Assembly: GCA_027576995.1 (NCBI GenBank)
Contig: JANBQC010000108.1
Location: 1 to 58,707, forward strand
Direction of reading: 5' to 3'
Source: Dimargaris cristalligena
Lineage: Eukaryota; Kickxellomycota; Dimargaritomycetes; Dimargaritales; Dimargaritaceae
Length of the DNA: 58,707 nt
The position numbers and the translations under genes are program-made. Shown piece after piece: positions 1 through 11,323 of this stretch; the stretch's first letter is position 1; every line of letters begins with the position of its first letter. The notes below the pieces were generated by a model. The model was not told where the DNA came from, did no database searches, and saw nothing but the letters and a program-made list of their open reading frames with translations.

Positions 1-2324
1 ATAAATGGGTTCTAATTAGTAAAGGAATCAGGTAATTAAATATACTTCCAGTTACCTGCACTCTGCAGCACCACAATTGTACAACAACTATCTTTTTAGC
101 ATACCTTTGAATATACATGTTTTATATATCCAATTGTCACCACTAGTCTATAATTTACTACTTAGGGGCTCGAATCCTTGGTCTCTGTTCTCATCAAGCA
201 ATCACTTTAGTAATAAATCGGTTTATTTGTATTTAATGGGGTTAGCCCTTCAAATTAAGTCATTTTGTCTAACAGTGTAAATGTAGTATTGGGCAGCTCC
301 ACTTTCGACATACTAGACTTGGAAATTCGAGAGATGACTCCGACTTTTTTCTAAAGGACCCTTCAATTTTAATGTAGAGGGGACATGGATTAGAGGTAAG
401 GAGCTCAGTTGAAGACATAGCTAGGCTGTATCTAGGGGCCCTGGAACACATGGCTGGTGATGGATATGGATGCTGAGATGATGGCTAGCAGGTACCGAAG
501 TACTCGGAATGACTAGCAAATAATATCAAGAGTCTATTAATAAATAATACCCTTGAAATGAGCACTTCGACGAGTTCACAGCAGCTATCTTTCCTTTGCA
601 GAACCCTAGAATCTTTTTTATAAAATTTTGAATACTAGGAAGATGAAAGCTACTTTGTATAAGGGGTAACAAATAGTCATGAATGGTGCTAATGTACACT
701 TACTATAATGAAGGTATGTATATACGGGTTTAATATTGCAGTAGAGGCAATTGGGGGGTGGATAGACTAGGGGACCCTTACAGCAGAAGGAGTTGCTGTG
801 GAAAGATGATATGGTGCCATGCGTTTTAATACAGGTGAGCCGTACAGAAAGGTCACTGTCCGATTAGGGTGGATTAGCTAATGCAATATGACTTTCTAGC
901 TTTGCATTGAAAAAGCCCTAATGCCATAGTTTCATTTTCTGATGGCATACTGAATGCAGAGACTTAAGTTCATAGGTTTTGCCTAATACAAGTCAAGGGC
1001 GGCTTTGCCTCTTTAAAAAGGGACGATGCTAATTTATCCTCCGGATTTCTCTCGGCCTCTCCGTTGGGCACTTTTTAGTCAATTCTTACTGGTAGCCATG
1101 TCCGTGTTCGATTATTTTTACAATTAAACCCGCCATTCCTAGCGTACTGGTCCCATGTGTAATACCCGTTTAACTAACCCTACTAGTCCAAATCAATTCC
1201 CATATCCAAACCCCGAACCTCTATTTTCCGACCCGTTGAACACCCCACCTTCTGCGAGTAAGTGACCTGTCTCGTCGATTTCAGGCCATGCTGAAAGAGA
1301 GGCACCATTCTCCGCCCGCTTTCTAAAGTTGGGCCCCTCACGACCAGAGTCCAACGGCTGTACCGATTAACCTGTACTCAGAATATAGAAGAAATAGGAT
1401 AGATGGCTTAAAATAGATGACAAGCGAATAGAAGGGTGCATAGAGGACAGTGGCAGTGTTCAACCAAAGACCAAGTACAGTGCTGGGTAGACTGTACAAC
1501 TAACTACTTTGGCCATTTTCATTCGATGGGTATATTGATCAAAGGAACGCCGGCATGACTTTCCCTTTTGGTGATGAATTGGTCGACTAATGAAGCCATT
1601 TTATAGCGCCCCCGATAGCCTGGGGCACTCCATCGATTGTCGGGACTGGGTATGGCTGGTCCTTTTCGGGTATCCTACGGGTGCGTGAGTCGGCTTGGTC
1701 TTGGCCGGTATATATAGAAAGCAAACGCAAATTAAAAAAAGGGAAGAACGATGGCGGCTTCCCGTTTGACCAAAGGGTCGAAGTTCCCCCATATAGATGG
1801 TACGTTATACAGCCGGCTCGAACTTCCCCCTCCCTTTTTAGACACCCCCTCTCCCCTTACACAACCACCCGGCCGTGCTACCATAATCGTTTGCCGTGGA
1901 CAACCAGCCAGGCTTCCTGATAACGGATACTACCCCTCCCCATTCACCTCCGCGACCTTCAGTCTGTACTCCCGAGTGGCTTTCTAATAGGAAAACGGTC
2001 TCTGATAGTCCTCTCTTTTGGTCGCTTCCACTAAAATATATTAATATTCCATGAACCCTTAACACTGCCTTATGCTATTTCGTTGACTATAAAGCCCGCC
2101 GAATCCGCACCTCTTGTCGACGAGTCCTCACGATAATATTCGCCAATAGTTGACCCTCGTCACTTTTCTCTCGCATTCTGTGACTCTACTCCTAAAAACC
2201 GCTATCCGCTAGCTCTATTTCAATATATTCTCCCCACGGGACTATCAATTTTAATTAGCCGCCTGCCAATTCACCTCCACATTGCCGTTACCGTTGCCAT
2301 TCCGTTAACCCAGCTCCATAAAAA
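1..2324. other. Intergenic, AT-rich, no supported gene
   Basis: No reading frame here has convincing length or composition. The right end (about 2240-2324) should be the promoter and 5' leader of the secreted-protein gene that follows. Stops are frequent on both strands. Short frames at 1681-1987 overlap each other in several frames, as expected of chance. Confidence 0.5.
2088..2094 (+). promoter_or_regulatory. Candidate TATA box of the 2325 gene
   Basis: TATAAAG lies 237 bp before the ATG at 2325. Two other secreted-protein genes in this window (ATGs at 11324 and 17639) have a similar box 190-230 bp upstream, which supports the reading. No transcription start is known. Confidence 0.35.
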
Positions 2325-2921
2325 ATGGTGGTAACCGTCCTGTTGAAACTGTTGGTGCCCACCCTACTGGTGGTGGTAAGCCCGACTCCATCCGTGTCCG
2401 TCACTCAACCTGTTCCAACACCTAATTCGCGACAGAACCTAGACTATGGTAAGGCTTTCCGAGGCCTGACCTATGGGTACGATTACGACAGTGATGGCGA
2501 GTTGCCCTCTCCCCAAAATTCGGTGAACGGGTTGGCGCCGGAGTCTTCCCAAAACGACATTGAGTTGAATTCCATTTATGATCTATCAACTCTGAATGTT
2601 ATTCCTGTTCAGGACGAAGTATCCTTGGATCCCACCGCCGAAAGTAACGATTTCGAAGACATTGCGCCCTCTTCAGTTGACGAAGAATACCAAACTGACA
2701 GTAACTGCCAATCGCCCAAATCCTCCCACCGATCACCTATTCGGGGTGTCCTTAGATTATGTTCCAATATTGGGGGTCGGTTCTATAGCCCCGGTAGCCC
2801 ATCGGTCTCCGGCGAAACGAGTGACGAAGATAACAACACCTTAATGGACGACATCGATGCGTATTTCACGAGCACCGTTGAACAGGGCAGCCACAGGCTC
2901 CCAAATAAACTAGCCGCCTAA
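2325..2921 (+). CDS. Small secreted acidic protein, unknown function
   Basis: I do not recognise this 198-residue protein. It opens with a hydrophobic stretch rich in Val and Leu (about residues 1-24) that reads as a signal peptide, followed by Ser/Pro/Thr. The rest is hydrophilic and rich in Asp, Glu, Ser and Asn, with two cysteines and no membrane segment, so it is probably secreted and largely disordered. The ATG is the first in the frame. A GTAAGC at about 2376 resembles a splice donor, but the frame stays open through it, so I keep a single exon. It stands alone between long spacers. A short regulatory or wall-associated protein cannot be excluded. Confidence 0.6.
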   Translation: MVVTVLLKLLVPTLLVVVSPTPSVSVTQPVPTPNSRQNLDYGKAFRGLTYGYDYDSDGELPSPQNSVNGLAPESSQNDIELNSIYDLSTLNVIPVQDEVSLDPTAESNDFEDIAPSSVDEEYQTDSNCQSPKSSHRSPIRGVLRLCSNIGGRFYSPGSPSVSGETSDEDNNTLMDDIDAYFTSTVEQGSHRLPNKLAA

Positions 2922-3970
2922 GCGACTGATTGCGCCTAAAACGTACTTATAAACCCCTCGTACCAAAAACAAATCCGCCCTCCAACCAATTCTCCATATA
3001 TAAACCGCGTTAAATAGTTGTTTTATTAAAAATTCACCCAATAATGGAATACTCTAGACTGGACCATATAAAATAAAAATAGCGGGCAAAAATGTTCCTG
3101 GACAATCGTCAAAGACGTTCTATTACAGCGGTAGGTAGGCAATAGTATGGATAATGCATGAACCAGGGTTAGCAAAGCTGAGTTGAACATTATCGACGCT
3201 CCCCAACAATGGATTGGAGAGTAGATGGGCGGTCAGATAGGGGCGAAAGACAATTTACCTGTAAATCAACATGAGGCGGCTGCAATACCGCCTTCTGTCA
3301 AGTACAATGATATCCTCATACCGAAAGAAACTCCAAGAGGTAACATGTCGAAATGAATGACTTACCGAAACAAACTGCTAGAACGGAGGTATCAGAGGGA
3401 GTGGACAACGAATAAATTATAATACGAATGAAATAAACCAAAGCGATGCAGTATCTAGGTTCCCTGAAGACCACCCTTTATAAATAGAGGGGTGCCGCCG
3501 TAGCCCCCCTCTCTCCCCCGTAGAATTCTTTGATCAGACTAGCTGTAAAAGTCGATAAATTTTTTTCTTGAAGGAAATTAGGGGCATTTGATCAGGTGAC
3601 ACTGGGGCGGGGTGTGATAATTGGTACGACGGGACCGCGATAGTGCGATATTCTTCCCGCTATGGGACTCGTATTTGATGGCTACCCGACACCCACAGGG
3701 CGCTGGTTCGGCCCACAGAATGAAATAATAGGTTTGGGCAACGAAGGATGAACACGGCACACCTTTCATAGACGAGGAAAGGCGAGAGGCGTTCGTGGAG
3801 GACAGTAGGGCCCCATGAAGCTGTGCATGAGCAACAAGACAACTCAATTTTATACAATATGGCATTCGTTTGATTCCTTCTTTTTTCTGTAGTCGCCCAT
3901 TCCTAGTCACCACATTACCATTATACCATACTCTATCCTCTCTCGATACCCCCCTTTAAAGACATACAAG
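2922..3970. other. Intergenic between secreted protein and BUD13
   Basis: About 1 kb that should hold the 3' end of the upstream gene and the promoter of BUD13. Overlapping minus-strand frames at 3578-3913 lack homology or domain features and look accidental. Nothing else is recognisable. Confidence 0.5.
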
Positions 3971-5085
3971 ATGCCCCCTTCCGACAACGGTTGGGATTCC
4001 CAGGACGACGCGCCGGTTATAGTCGGCGACCCCGAACTGGTGCAGGCCTACCGCGAACAGCAAAAGGCCCGCCAGTTTATTAAGCGGGAAACCAGCGACT
4101 CTAAGCGCCGTTCCCAAACCGGTAGAGATGGCAGACGCAAGCGCTCTCGGTCCCGGTCCCGCTCTCGCTCGCGACGTTCCCGATCCCCACCCAGTTCCCG
4201 AAACACCACTTCCCAACTTACTACCACCACCAATGCAACCTCCGTCTCCGCCCCCTCCTCCTCCCCCCCCACCTCTGCGACCCCGAAGCAGACGTCGACC
4301 CCCAGGTCCTACGGTTTGCAAACGGCTGAACAATTACGCGCCGATACTCTCCAACGTGAGCGGGACCGCCGCACCCGCCTAGCGAATCTCGACCCGGTTC
4401 AATCGGGCCAACAGGCCGCCACAGTTTACCGGTCCCGCACGGGGCGGGTCCAGGACCCGGCCGAACTCGCAAGTGAGGCCCGGGCCAAACAGGCGCGGGA
4501 GACCGCACGCCAACAACAGCAAAAGGAATGGAACCGGGGGGTGGTGCAAAATCGGGAACGGCGGGCGGCGGCCCAGCGGTTCACCGAGGAAAGTCAGTTA
4601 CCGTTGGCCCGCTACAAAGATGATCAGGCTTATAATGCGGAACTCCGCGACCAGTCTCGGTGGAACGATCCGGCGGCGGCGTTTATGGCCAAGAAAGGGA
4701 AACAAAAGACCCGGCGGCCAGTCTACGAAGGACCACCCGGTCTGTCTAATCGATTTAATATCAAACCGGGCTTCCGGTGGGATGGTGTGGGTAAGCTATT
4801 CGGCGCAAACACTATTTTGCTATTCTGCCTTAATAGGCCCGCCTTCTTGGGACCGGCCTTTTGCTTGTCCACCTATCGCTCATATCCAGATGACACCAAA
4901 CTGCCAGAATTACATCCGGATTTGCCTCGTCTGTATGTTCTAACAATATTCCAATTAGTATTTCATTGATCATTCCCGTATTATTAGATCGCTCCAACGG
5001 ATTCGAAAAGGAATATTTTCTTCGACAAAACAGTCGGATAGCTTCTGCCGCAAAGGACTACGCTTACAGCACCGAAGACATGTAG
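3971..5085 (+). CDS. BUD13: Pre-mRNA-splicing factor BUD13 (RES complex), two exons
   Basis: BUD13/Cwc26 is a nuclear subunit of the RES complex (Bud13, Snu17, Pml1), which binds the activated spliceosome and supports splicing and pre-mRNA retention. Exon 1 is 3971-4790, the intron 4791-4987 (GTAAGC...TTAG), exon 2 4988-5085; the product is about 305 residues, near the 266 of yeast Bud13. Residues about 43-72 form an Arg/Ser-rich tract. Further on come the family signature TVYRSRTGR (about 151-159) and the C-terminal core NRFNIKPGFRWDGV, which continues across the splice as DRSNGFEKEYF and ends in the typical acidic STEDM. The unspliced frame runs on to 4969 but loses this conserved end, so the intron is well supported. 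The ATG follows a pyrimidine-rich leader. Confidence 0.95.
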
Positions 5086-5518
5086 AACTTCACCTTAAAG
5101 GTGGATGTTGCCTTGGATGGTTTCTCTGTACAACATTGTAAGAATTGACACCCTGTGTTTTTATTACATCCGTTCAAGGCATGCTACCCCCCCTCTAGAC
5201 TACGAATGATACTTACGCGCTGATTCAGATTCGACTAATAGGTTAAAATAGCATGGCATTTTAAACCAAGTCTCGACCTCTATATCCTTATGCGGATCTA
5301 TACAGCCAGGATATATATAATGAGTGTAATAGCGACCGTTAAACCGCTGCTCTCCCTGGTCATTTCGAATGAAAATTGTTAGTATTGTTGAGTGGGTCAT
5401 TTCATTTTAAAAAAGTCAAGAGAGTAATAGAATACAGGATAAATTAAAGCGTGATAAATAATAAAGCAAACCTATAAGGCGTCTTTCATCTGCTCTAATT
5501 GGATTCTGCGCGATTAGG

Positions 5519-5597
5519 TTATTTGCTTTCTTATTGATTCAAAATAAGCCAATGTTATTTGCTTTCTTATTGATTCAAAATAAGCCAATGTTATTTG
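5519..5597. repeat. Perfect 36-bp tandem duplication
   Basis: The unit beginning TTATTTGCTTTCTTATTG and ending AAGCCAATG occurs at 5519-5554 and again, unchanged, at 5555-5590. The first seven bases of a third unit follow (5591-5597). The absence of differences suggests a recent event. No inverted repeat or coding potential is seen in it. Confidence 0.95.
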
Positions 5598-5654
5598 GTC
5601 AAATAGTAGTCAGTACCACCAACTTCCACATAATTGGGAGAGCGCGCTATTCGT

Positions 5655-5678
5655 GTATATATATATATATATATATAA
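5655..5678. repeat. TA dinucleotide microsatellite
   Basis: About twelve uninterrupted TA units lie just beyond the stop codon of NFS1. Confidence 0.95.
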
Positions 5679-5684
5679 CATCAC

Positions 5685-7633
5685 TTAGTGCTGGGACCAT
5701 TGGATACTCTTGATGTCGATACCCTCCTGGACCATTTCCCAGAGCGGGCTCATTTCCCGTAGTCGGTTAACGTGGGTGACGACCTTGGCCACCACGTAAT
5801 CGATTTCACTTTCGGTGGTGAACCGCCCGATACCGAACCGAATGGAGCTATGGGCCATGTCTTCCTCAGCCCCGAGCGCCCGAAGCACGTAGGAGGGTTC
5901 GAGCGAAGCGGATGTACAGGCACTCCCCGAGGAGAGGGCAATATCTTTGAGGGCCATTAGCAGGGATTCCCCCTCCACATAGGCGAACGACAGGTTGACG
6001 CAGCCCGGGTAGGTGTGTACTGCGTCACCATTCCGAACAACGTGATCTAATTGGGAGGTAATGCCGTCGATGAGACGCTTGGAAAGATAGGAGATCCGCT
6101 TATGGTCGTACTGGTGGGTGTGAAGGGAGGATAATGGAAACCGATAAAAGAGGTGGGCCAATACAAAGTGGATAAGAAATTAGGAACGAGTAGACGGGTT
6201 AGTAATCCGACAATAGGCAATATATATATATATAGATATATAGTGAAGGGGGCAAGTCAGACTCGATAGTTCAGGGAGCTCAATCGATTGACAAGGGTGC
6301 AGAGGAACTAAAGAAAAGGTGGATCCCTCATAACCCCTGCACATCACACATCACCCGGCCGCACCCATCCCCTTGGGAGGTGTCAGTAATGATTTCTGAT
6401 ACCAGCATATCCCAATGGATGGGAGGAAGGCACGGGTTCGTGGCAGGTTGGCGACCATTCGATACATATGGATGGGATACCATTGTAATCATAGGGAATC
6501 CTCTTCCTCTTTTCTCATCCCCATCCCTATACTCATTGATGATAGTATTAGGTTACCGGATGTCAGTGAGTGAGTACCGCCTAAAACATCTAAAAAATAC
6601 CTTAGAAGCAATGATAACTATATAGTGAGCTTACCTCCATATCCGCCCGGCAGAGGGCACTAGCGGCCCCCAACCCGACAGCCAGGGGAGCGGGGACGGT
6701 ACCCGACCGCAGTCCACGCTCTTGACCACCGCCCGTCAGAATAGGTTCGAGACGTACGCGGGGTCGACGACGCACATAGAGGGCCCCGATGCCCTTGGGA
6801 CCGTAAATCTTGTGACCGGAAATCGACATGAGATCGATGTTTTGCTTGTTCACGTCCACGGGAATTTTGCCCACCGCCTGGGCGGCGTCCGTGTGGAAGA
6901 AGATTTTATGCTGGCGACAGAGGGCCCCAATTTCGGCGATGGGCTGGGTGACCCCGATTTCGTTGTTTACGGTCATAATCGAGACCAGGCCCGTCGTGGG
7001 CCGGATGGCCTTTTCCAATTCCTTCAGATCCACCAGGCCGTTGGTCTGCACCGGCAAATAGGTGACTTCGAAGCCCTCGTCCTGCAGGACCCGGCACGAG
7101 TCGAGGACGCATTTGTGTTCCGTCTGGGTCGTGATGATGTGGTTTTTCTTATTACGGTAGAACCGGGCCACGCCCTTGATGCTAATGTTGTTGGACTCTG
7201 TGGCGCCCGAGGTGAAGATAATCTCCTTGGGATCGGCACCCACCAGCAAAGCCAGCTGACGCCGGGCCCACTCCACGCCCTTTTCGGTCTCCCAGCCGTA
7301 CTTGTGGGTGCGGGAATGGGGGTTGCCGTACATCTCGGTCATGTACGGTAACATGGCGTCGAGTACCCGCGGATCGGTCGGAGTTGTAGCCTGTACGTCC
7401 AGGTAGATGGGTCGGGCCGCATTCGTGGGGTCTTTCACCAGCTGGGACTGGAAACCCAACGAGTCTTGGTCAGGAGTGACCACAGTGGTAGTTGGGGTGG
7501 GTTCGGCTTCGGCGAGGGTTTTGGGAGTGGTGTTGTACCAGGCGCGACTCAAACGGGCAGTAGCGTTGGGGGTGGTCGCCCGGGCCCAGGGAAGACGGCC
7601 AGTAAGGGGCCGGATCGCGGTTGATCGAAACAT
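5685..7633 (-). CDS. NFS1: Mitochondrial cysteine desulfurase NFS1, two exons
   Basis: NFS1 takes sulfur from L-cysteine with PLP and hands it as persulfide to the Isu scaffold for Fe-S cluster assembly in the mitochondrial matrix, working with Isd11 and Acp; it also supplies sulfur for tRNA thiolation. Exon 1 is 7633-6635, the intron 6634-6111 (GTAAGC...CCAG, 524 nt), exon 2 6110-5685; about 474 residues. Residues 1-40 are Arg/Ala/Ser-rich without acids, a clear targeting presequence. The class V aminotransferase fold shows TSGATESNN (141-149), HTDAAQ (247-252), the PLP lysine K275 in ISGHK, and the catalytic cysteine about 398 in [10 protein letters not shown]. The C-terminus [18 protein letters not shown] is typical of eukaryotic NFS1. 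All key residues are present. Confidence 0.98.
6221..6242. repeat. TA-rich microsatellite in the NFS1 intron
   Basis: A TA run interrupted by one G lies inside the 524-nt NFS1 intron and partly explains its length. Confidence 0.9.
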
Positions 7634-8699
7634 GGAGGGGGAGTAAATTATAGTGGTTGAATCCGATATTGAAAAGTATGATGGCCAGGCGCAATCGGCA
7701 CTGCAGCTGCTAATAAAATATTGTAGAAATGTTCAATAACAGTGAAAATACAGTAAAGTTGGTAGTGGTTCAGTTTATAGTCTTAAGATAGGTTTGCTCT
7801 GCAAGTCACACGACCGAGTGAGGGGAGGAGGTAAAGTAGAGTAGAATGTGCTTTATTGGGGGCAAAGTAGTAGAGCAGGGTAAGCGGACAGGAAAGAAAC
7901 GAAGGGTGCTTGAGTTTACGTAGGATACAAACCAATATATATATTCAAAGTGGGTGGTGGTTGGGACAGCCGCAGGATTTATTAATCTGTTTTAGACACG
8001 CCTAACTAGTTATCCGCTGAACAGTATATGCGGGGGTCATACGGACTATCGGAAATTCTCCCATTGGATTTAATTGGTGGATTTTTTCGGGGCCAGTCTC
8101 ATCCACCCACTGTCGATCTGATAAAAAAACCTCCCAAAGAGACCACCCGGAAGTTAACTCCCCGTTTTTTTCTCCTTTCCATACCTCCCCCCGTTCTTAG
8201 TCTGGGTGCAGCAACATACCCGGCCGACCGCGGTATAAACTAGCACATGAAATTGCTAGACATTGTCCTAGTTAACCGTACTTGCCGGGAACCGCGTAGC
8301 CCCTCTGGTAGGAAAGCCGGGCCAACAGCTCACCCAAATCTGGTGCGGTGAACCTATAGAAAAGCATAGGCGAAGAAAAAACACCCAATAACCGGCCCTG
8401 CTTTGCCATGTGTGATTTGACCATCTCATAAACTGTATACGTAATTCTCCGCAGCGAACCACCCGGGTTAATTTGTGCTCACCAATCCCCCGGTTTCGGA
8501 GAAATCACGGTTGTTCGGGTCTTCAGCCTTTTAATGATTGGTTAATGAATGAGATGGCCCGCTACTAACACAGCAAGTTGCTGCCCTTATTAACTTGCAG
8601 TGGCCTGGTAATATTTATTAGCGGCCAAAAAGCAAGTAGAACCCCGTGGATCGCCATCATCCAAATTGTAACTCATTCCCCAGGCGGCCCCGGCGGGGT
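7634..8699. other. Intergenic, NFS1 promoter side
   Basis: The part next to 7634 is the NFS1 5' side; the far end carries the 3' end of the minus-strand membrane-protein gene. Short frames at 8028-8462 have no features. Nothing else is seen. Confidence 0.5.
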
Positions 8700-9344
8700 C
8701 TAGATGAATTTTTTGTTGCCGAAGACCAGGGCGTTGGGTGCCACATGGAAGGCGCGGGATAGCAGGTCATCTTCGGGGTCAGCGGGGAGTTCTTTGTGCG
8801 AGGTTTGGCAGTACTTATAGAATTTGAACGTATCAAGGCTTTTATAGAAGCGGAAAGCCGTGACCATTAAAAGCAGAACCATCGCCAAGTCCGCCACATA
8901 ATCAAAGTTATCCAGGCACATCTTCTCGGTGATTTGGGGCTCGAAAATATTGCCCACGACAGTACAAATAAAATCGCGCAGGGTCACATTGGCCAGCAGT
9001 GTATTGAGCTCCATGGCCTGGGACACCCCTGAGGCCACAATATCGCCTAAGTAGTAAATAATATAAATCAAGACGAGCGTGGGCTGATACTCTAAAACCC
9101 CCTTATAGCCAATATAGCATAGCAGCATTTCCACAAAGTTCTGGAGGGTGGCATACCGGTTGTCGGGGTTGGATCGGAGCATAAAGAAAAAGTGGGTCAC
9201 TGCTCCGAACAGAGCCGCGCTGCGCATGCGGCCGCGGATACGAGCCAACTCCAACTCCTCCGGTGTGGACTCAGCCCGGACGGGGGTCAGAATCATCGTG
9301 GTCTTGGTTTTTATAATCTCGGTGCTCTTTTGGCGGTTACGCAT
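8700..9344 (-). CDS. Multi-pass membrane protein, unknown function
   Basis: I do not recognise this family. From the ATG at 9344 the product is 214 residues. A polar Lys-rich N-terminus and a short acidic stretch (STPEELELAR) precede hydrophobic segments near residues 43-58 (AALFGAVTHFFFML), 75-110 (two adjacent segments around GYKGVLEYQP) and 165-182 (LAMVLLLMVTAFRFY). The C-terminus is soluble and ends in GNKKFI. The frame is open upstream to 9521, but a TATAAATA at 9450-9443 lies between that position and the ATG at 9344, so the later start is preferred. No intron is needed. It could be an ER or vacuolar membrane protein; nothing in the sequence fixes the compartment. Confidence 0.65.
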   Translation of the reverse strand: MRNRQKSTEIIKTKTTMILTPVRAESTPEELELARIRGRMRSAALFGAVTHFFFMLRSNPDNRYATLQNFVEMLLCYIGYKGVLEYQPTLVLIYIIYYLGDIVASGVSQAMELNTLLANVTLRDFICTVVGNIFEPQITEKMCLDNFDYVADLAMVLLLMVTAFRFYKSLDTFKFYKYCQTSHKELPADPEDDLLSRAFHVAPNALVFGNKKFI

Positions 9345-9442
9345 AGTGGGCTGCAAAGCAAACAATTGGGGTCTAAAAAGATGGTGAAATGGATGGTAGG
9401 GAGATGCTGCTAATGATTCGGCAAAGTTTGGACCAGCGCAAG

Positions 9443-9450
9443 TATTTATA
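9443..9450 (-). promoter_or_regulatory. Candidate TATA box of the 8700-9344 gene
   Basis: TATAAATA read on the minus strand lies about 100 bp before the chosen ATG at 9344 and argues against a start further upstream. Confidence 0.35.
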
Positions 9451-9811
9451 TGCAGATGCTCGGGTGGATATTCTGGTCTATCGCCAGGGGATTGCATGCC
9501 TAATTGCCGGCACATTGGCAAAATGCCCTTAGGGGTCTTCGGCCGTCAAATGATATCCCCGGACCTCGCCTTGTGCCTAGAAGGTACGGAGGTGCCACCT
9601 GTCGCAGTAGAGGCTTCGACGTCATTTGATCCTGATTCGACGGAAAGGCCATCCTTGAGGTTCGTGGGGTACCATGAATTTGGGCGCACTGCCCATTCAC
9701 CTGAGGCCCCTTCGTTTAATTTTAGTTATTAAAGTGACTAATAGAGCTATAAATTGGTTGGGAAAGAGATATGCGAGAAGATCGCTGACCTACCCCGCCT
9801 GGGTAATTGTT

Positions 9812-9847
<36 letters not shown>
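9812..9847. repeat. Compound (CT)n(TA)n microsatellite
   Basis: About seven CT units run directly into about eleven TA units. Confidence 0.95.
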
Positions 9848-11099
9848 CAATCTAAGCGCTACCAAGGATGACCAAAGTCGTGGGGGTTGATTTATCTTAG
9901 ATCCCTCAAAGTGTGTGATCAAACTGTACTTTCGCTTTACATTATGGCATTTGAAATGTCAATTGACGCGTGCGTTTGGACATCGGTGTTTCCCAGTATT
10001 AACATACTTCCGCTGGAGCCAACTGGGGTGACTTGTCCCGTTAGCTGAGGCTAAAAGAGCTTCGCCAGGGTCCGACTCCTAGCTGATCAGGTGGATATGC
10101 CCTTAAGACTACTTCAGCTGATGGGCCAGCTCCCCCTTCCCCTTACCCCACTTGCTGGATGCTAGAGTGGAGGGGCTCACCGCAAATGCCAAATATACGA
10201 CGTGTGTACCAATCCAGTTGCCCGAAAATCGGGTACACCTAGCTGTGGGTTAATCTATTTTAGCTGGAGGTAAACACTTAATGATGTTGTTATTGTCCCT
10301 TTCGCTTTCACTTTGCCGAGCCGGTAAAATAGCTTATATTGATAATTTTAGGCACCCATGCCTAGGGCTGTACTTGCGATATTTAACCATGTTACTCTAT
10401 CCCTGTCTCACTTTCTCACCACACCAGCCAAGCACCGTTTGGTGTCGCACCACAGCCCCTTTTCCAGTCTACCATGCTCATGAAAACTAAGCCTTCTTTC
10501 CCCCCAACCCTACTCCAAACCGACCAGTCCTTGATAGTTTTTTTGGCTTGTAGTATATACAGGGAAACCGGTACAATTGACACCATGGTTATTCCCGTAT
10601 TCCTTAGGCTGATTTGTAGTAGATAGCTGTGGAACAAGGCCCGGCGTAAGGTTCTTTCACAACCGCATAAAGGACTCCCCTTAACCAAGAGGAATAATAT
10701 ATGATTGGAAGCAAGAGAATGAATAAGGAAGGGAGGGCAGGTACTACCCATATACTGTTGGCCCCAAATACACTAGAGAGTATTGCTCTACCTTATGACC
10801 ATATCCGTTAAAAAAGGGGCTTGAGAATAGAGGCCAGTTGGCCATAGTCCGACTAGTCCGCGGCGTGTGGAACATGCACATATTTCCTCGCCGATGCGAC
10901 TACTTCCGTGTATACATTATTTTCTCTCCCACTGCCACGGGTATACTGACCTCGCTAGCTGAATTATCCTGACCTAACCAAGCCGCTAGATTTATTTATT
11001 TCGCCGGTTCAACGGGAACCAAAGCCCGCCGGAATGCAATCCGCCCAATTGGGAGGAAATACGGGTTCACTGGGTATGTAGTGGAAACACCCTTCTGGC

Positions 11100-11108
11100 T
11101 ATATAAAG
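11100..11108 (+). promoter_or_regulatory. TATA box of the secreted-protein gene at 11324
   Basis: TATATAAAG lies 224 bp before the ATG. The same nine bases occur at 17439-17447 before another secreted-protein gene at nearly the same distance. Confidence 0.5.
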
Positions 11109-11323
11109 ACCATACCGGAACCTTTCCCTATCTGTCGCCAAACCATTGAACGCATCTTCACTTAAGCATCATTTATTGAGTCACTACTTCCCGAGACGTG
11201 TTACTATATTATCACCTCCCCCATTTGGGCTACGGTTAGATACGCAATTAGACTATCGCTGTAGTGCATTTTATTAAAACATATCCGGTAAATTTTACTA
11301 CCAGTTTCATAATCCACTTGACC

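Larger units (their letters stand above)
5086..5684. other. Convergent intergenic region, BUD13 / NFS1
   Basis: Both flanking genes end here. The segment is AT-rich and holds a perfect 36-bp tandem duplication and a TA microsatellite, listed separately. No gene is seen. Confidence 0.6.
9345..11323. other. Divergent intergenic region
   Basis: About 2 kb between a minus- and a plus-strand gene. It holds a CT/TA microsatellite and a TATA box near 11100. Open frames (10281-10490, 10416-10751) are short and featureless. No RNA gene was recognised. Confidence 0.5.

Noticed and set aside
3578..3913. 111-codon minus-strand frame before BUD13
   Set aside because: No signal, domain or codon pattern; it overlaps a second frame and the BUD13 promoter.
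4791..4969. Continuation of the BUD13 frame past the splice donor
   Set aside because: It is intron translation; the conserved C-terminus lies in 4988-5085.
6722..7351. 209-codon plus-strand frame
   Set aside because: Antisense shadow of NFS1 exon 1, caused by its GC-rich third positions.
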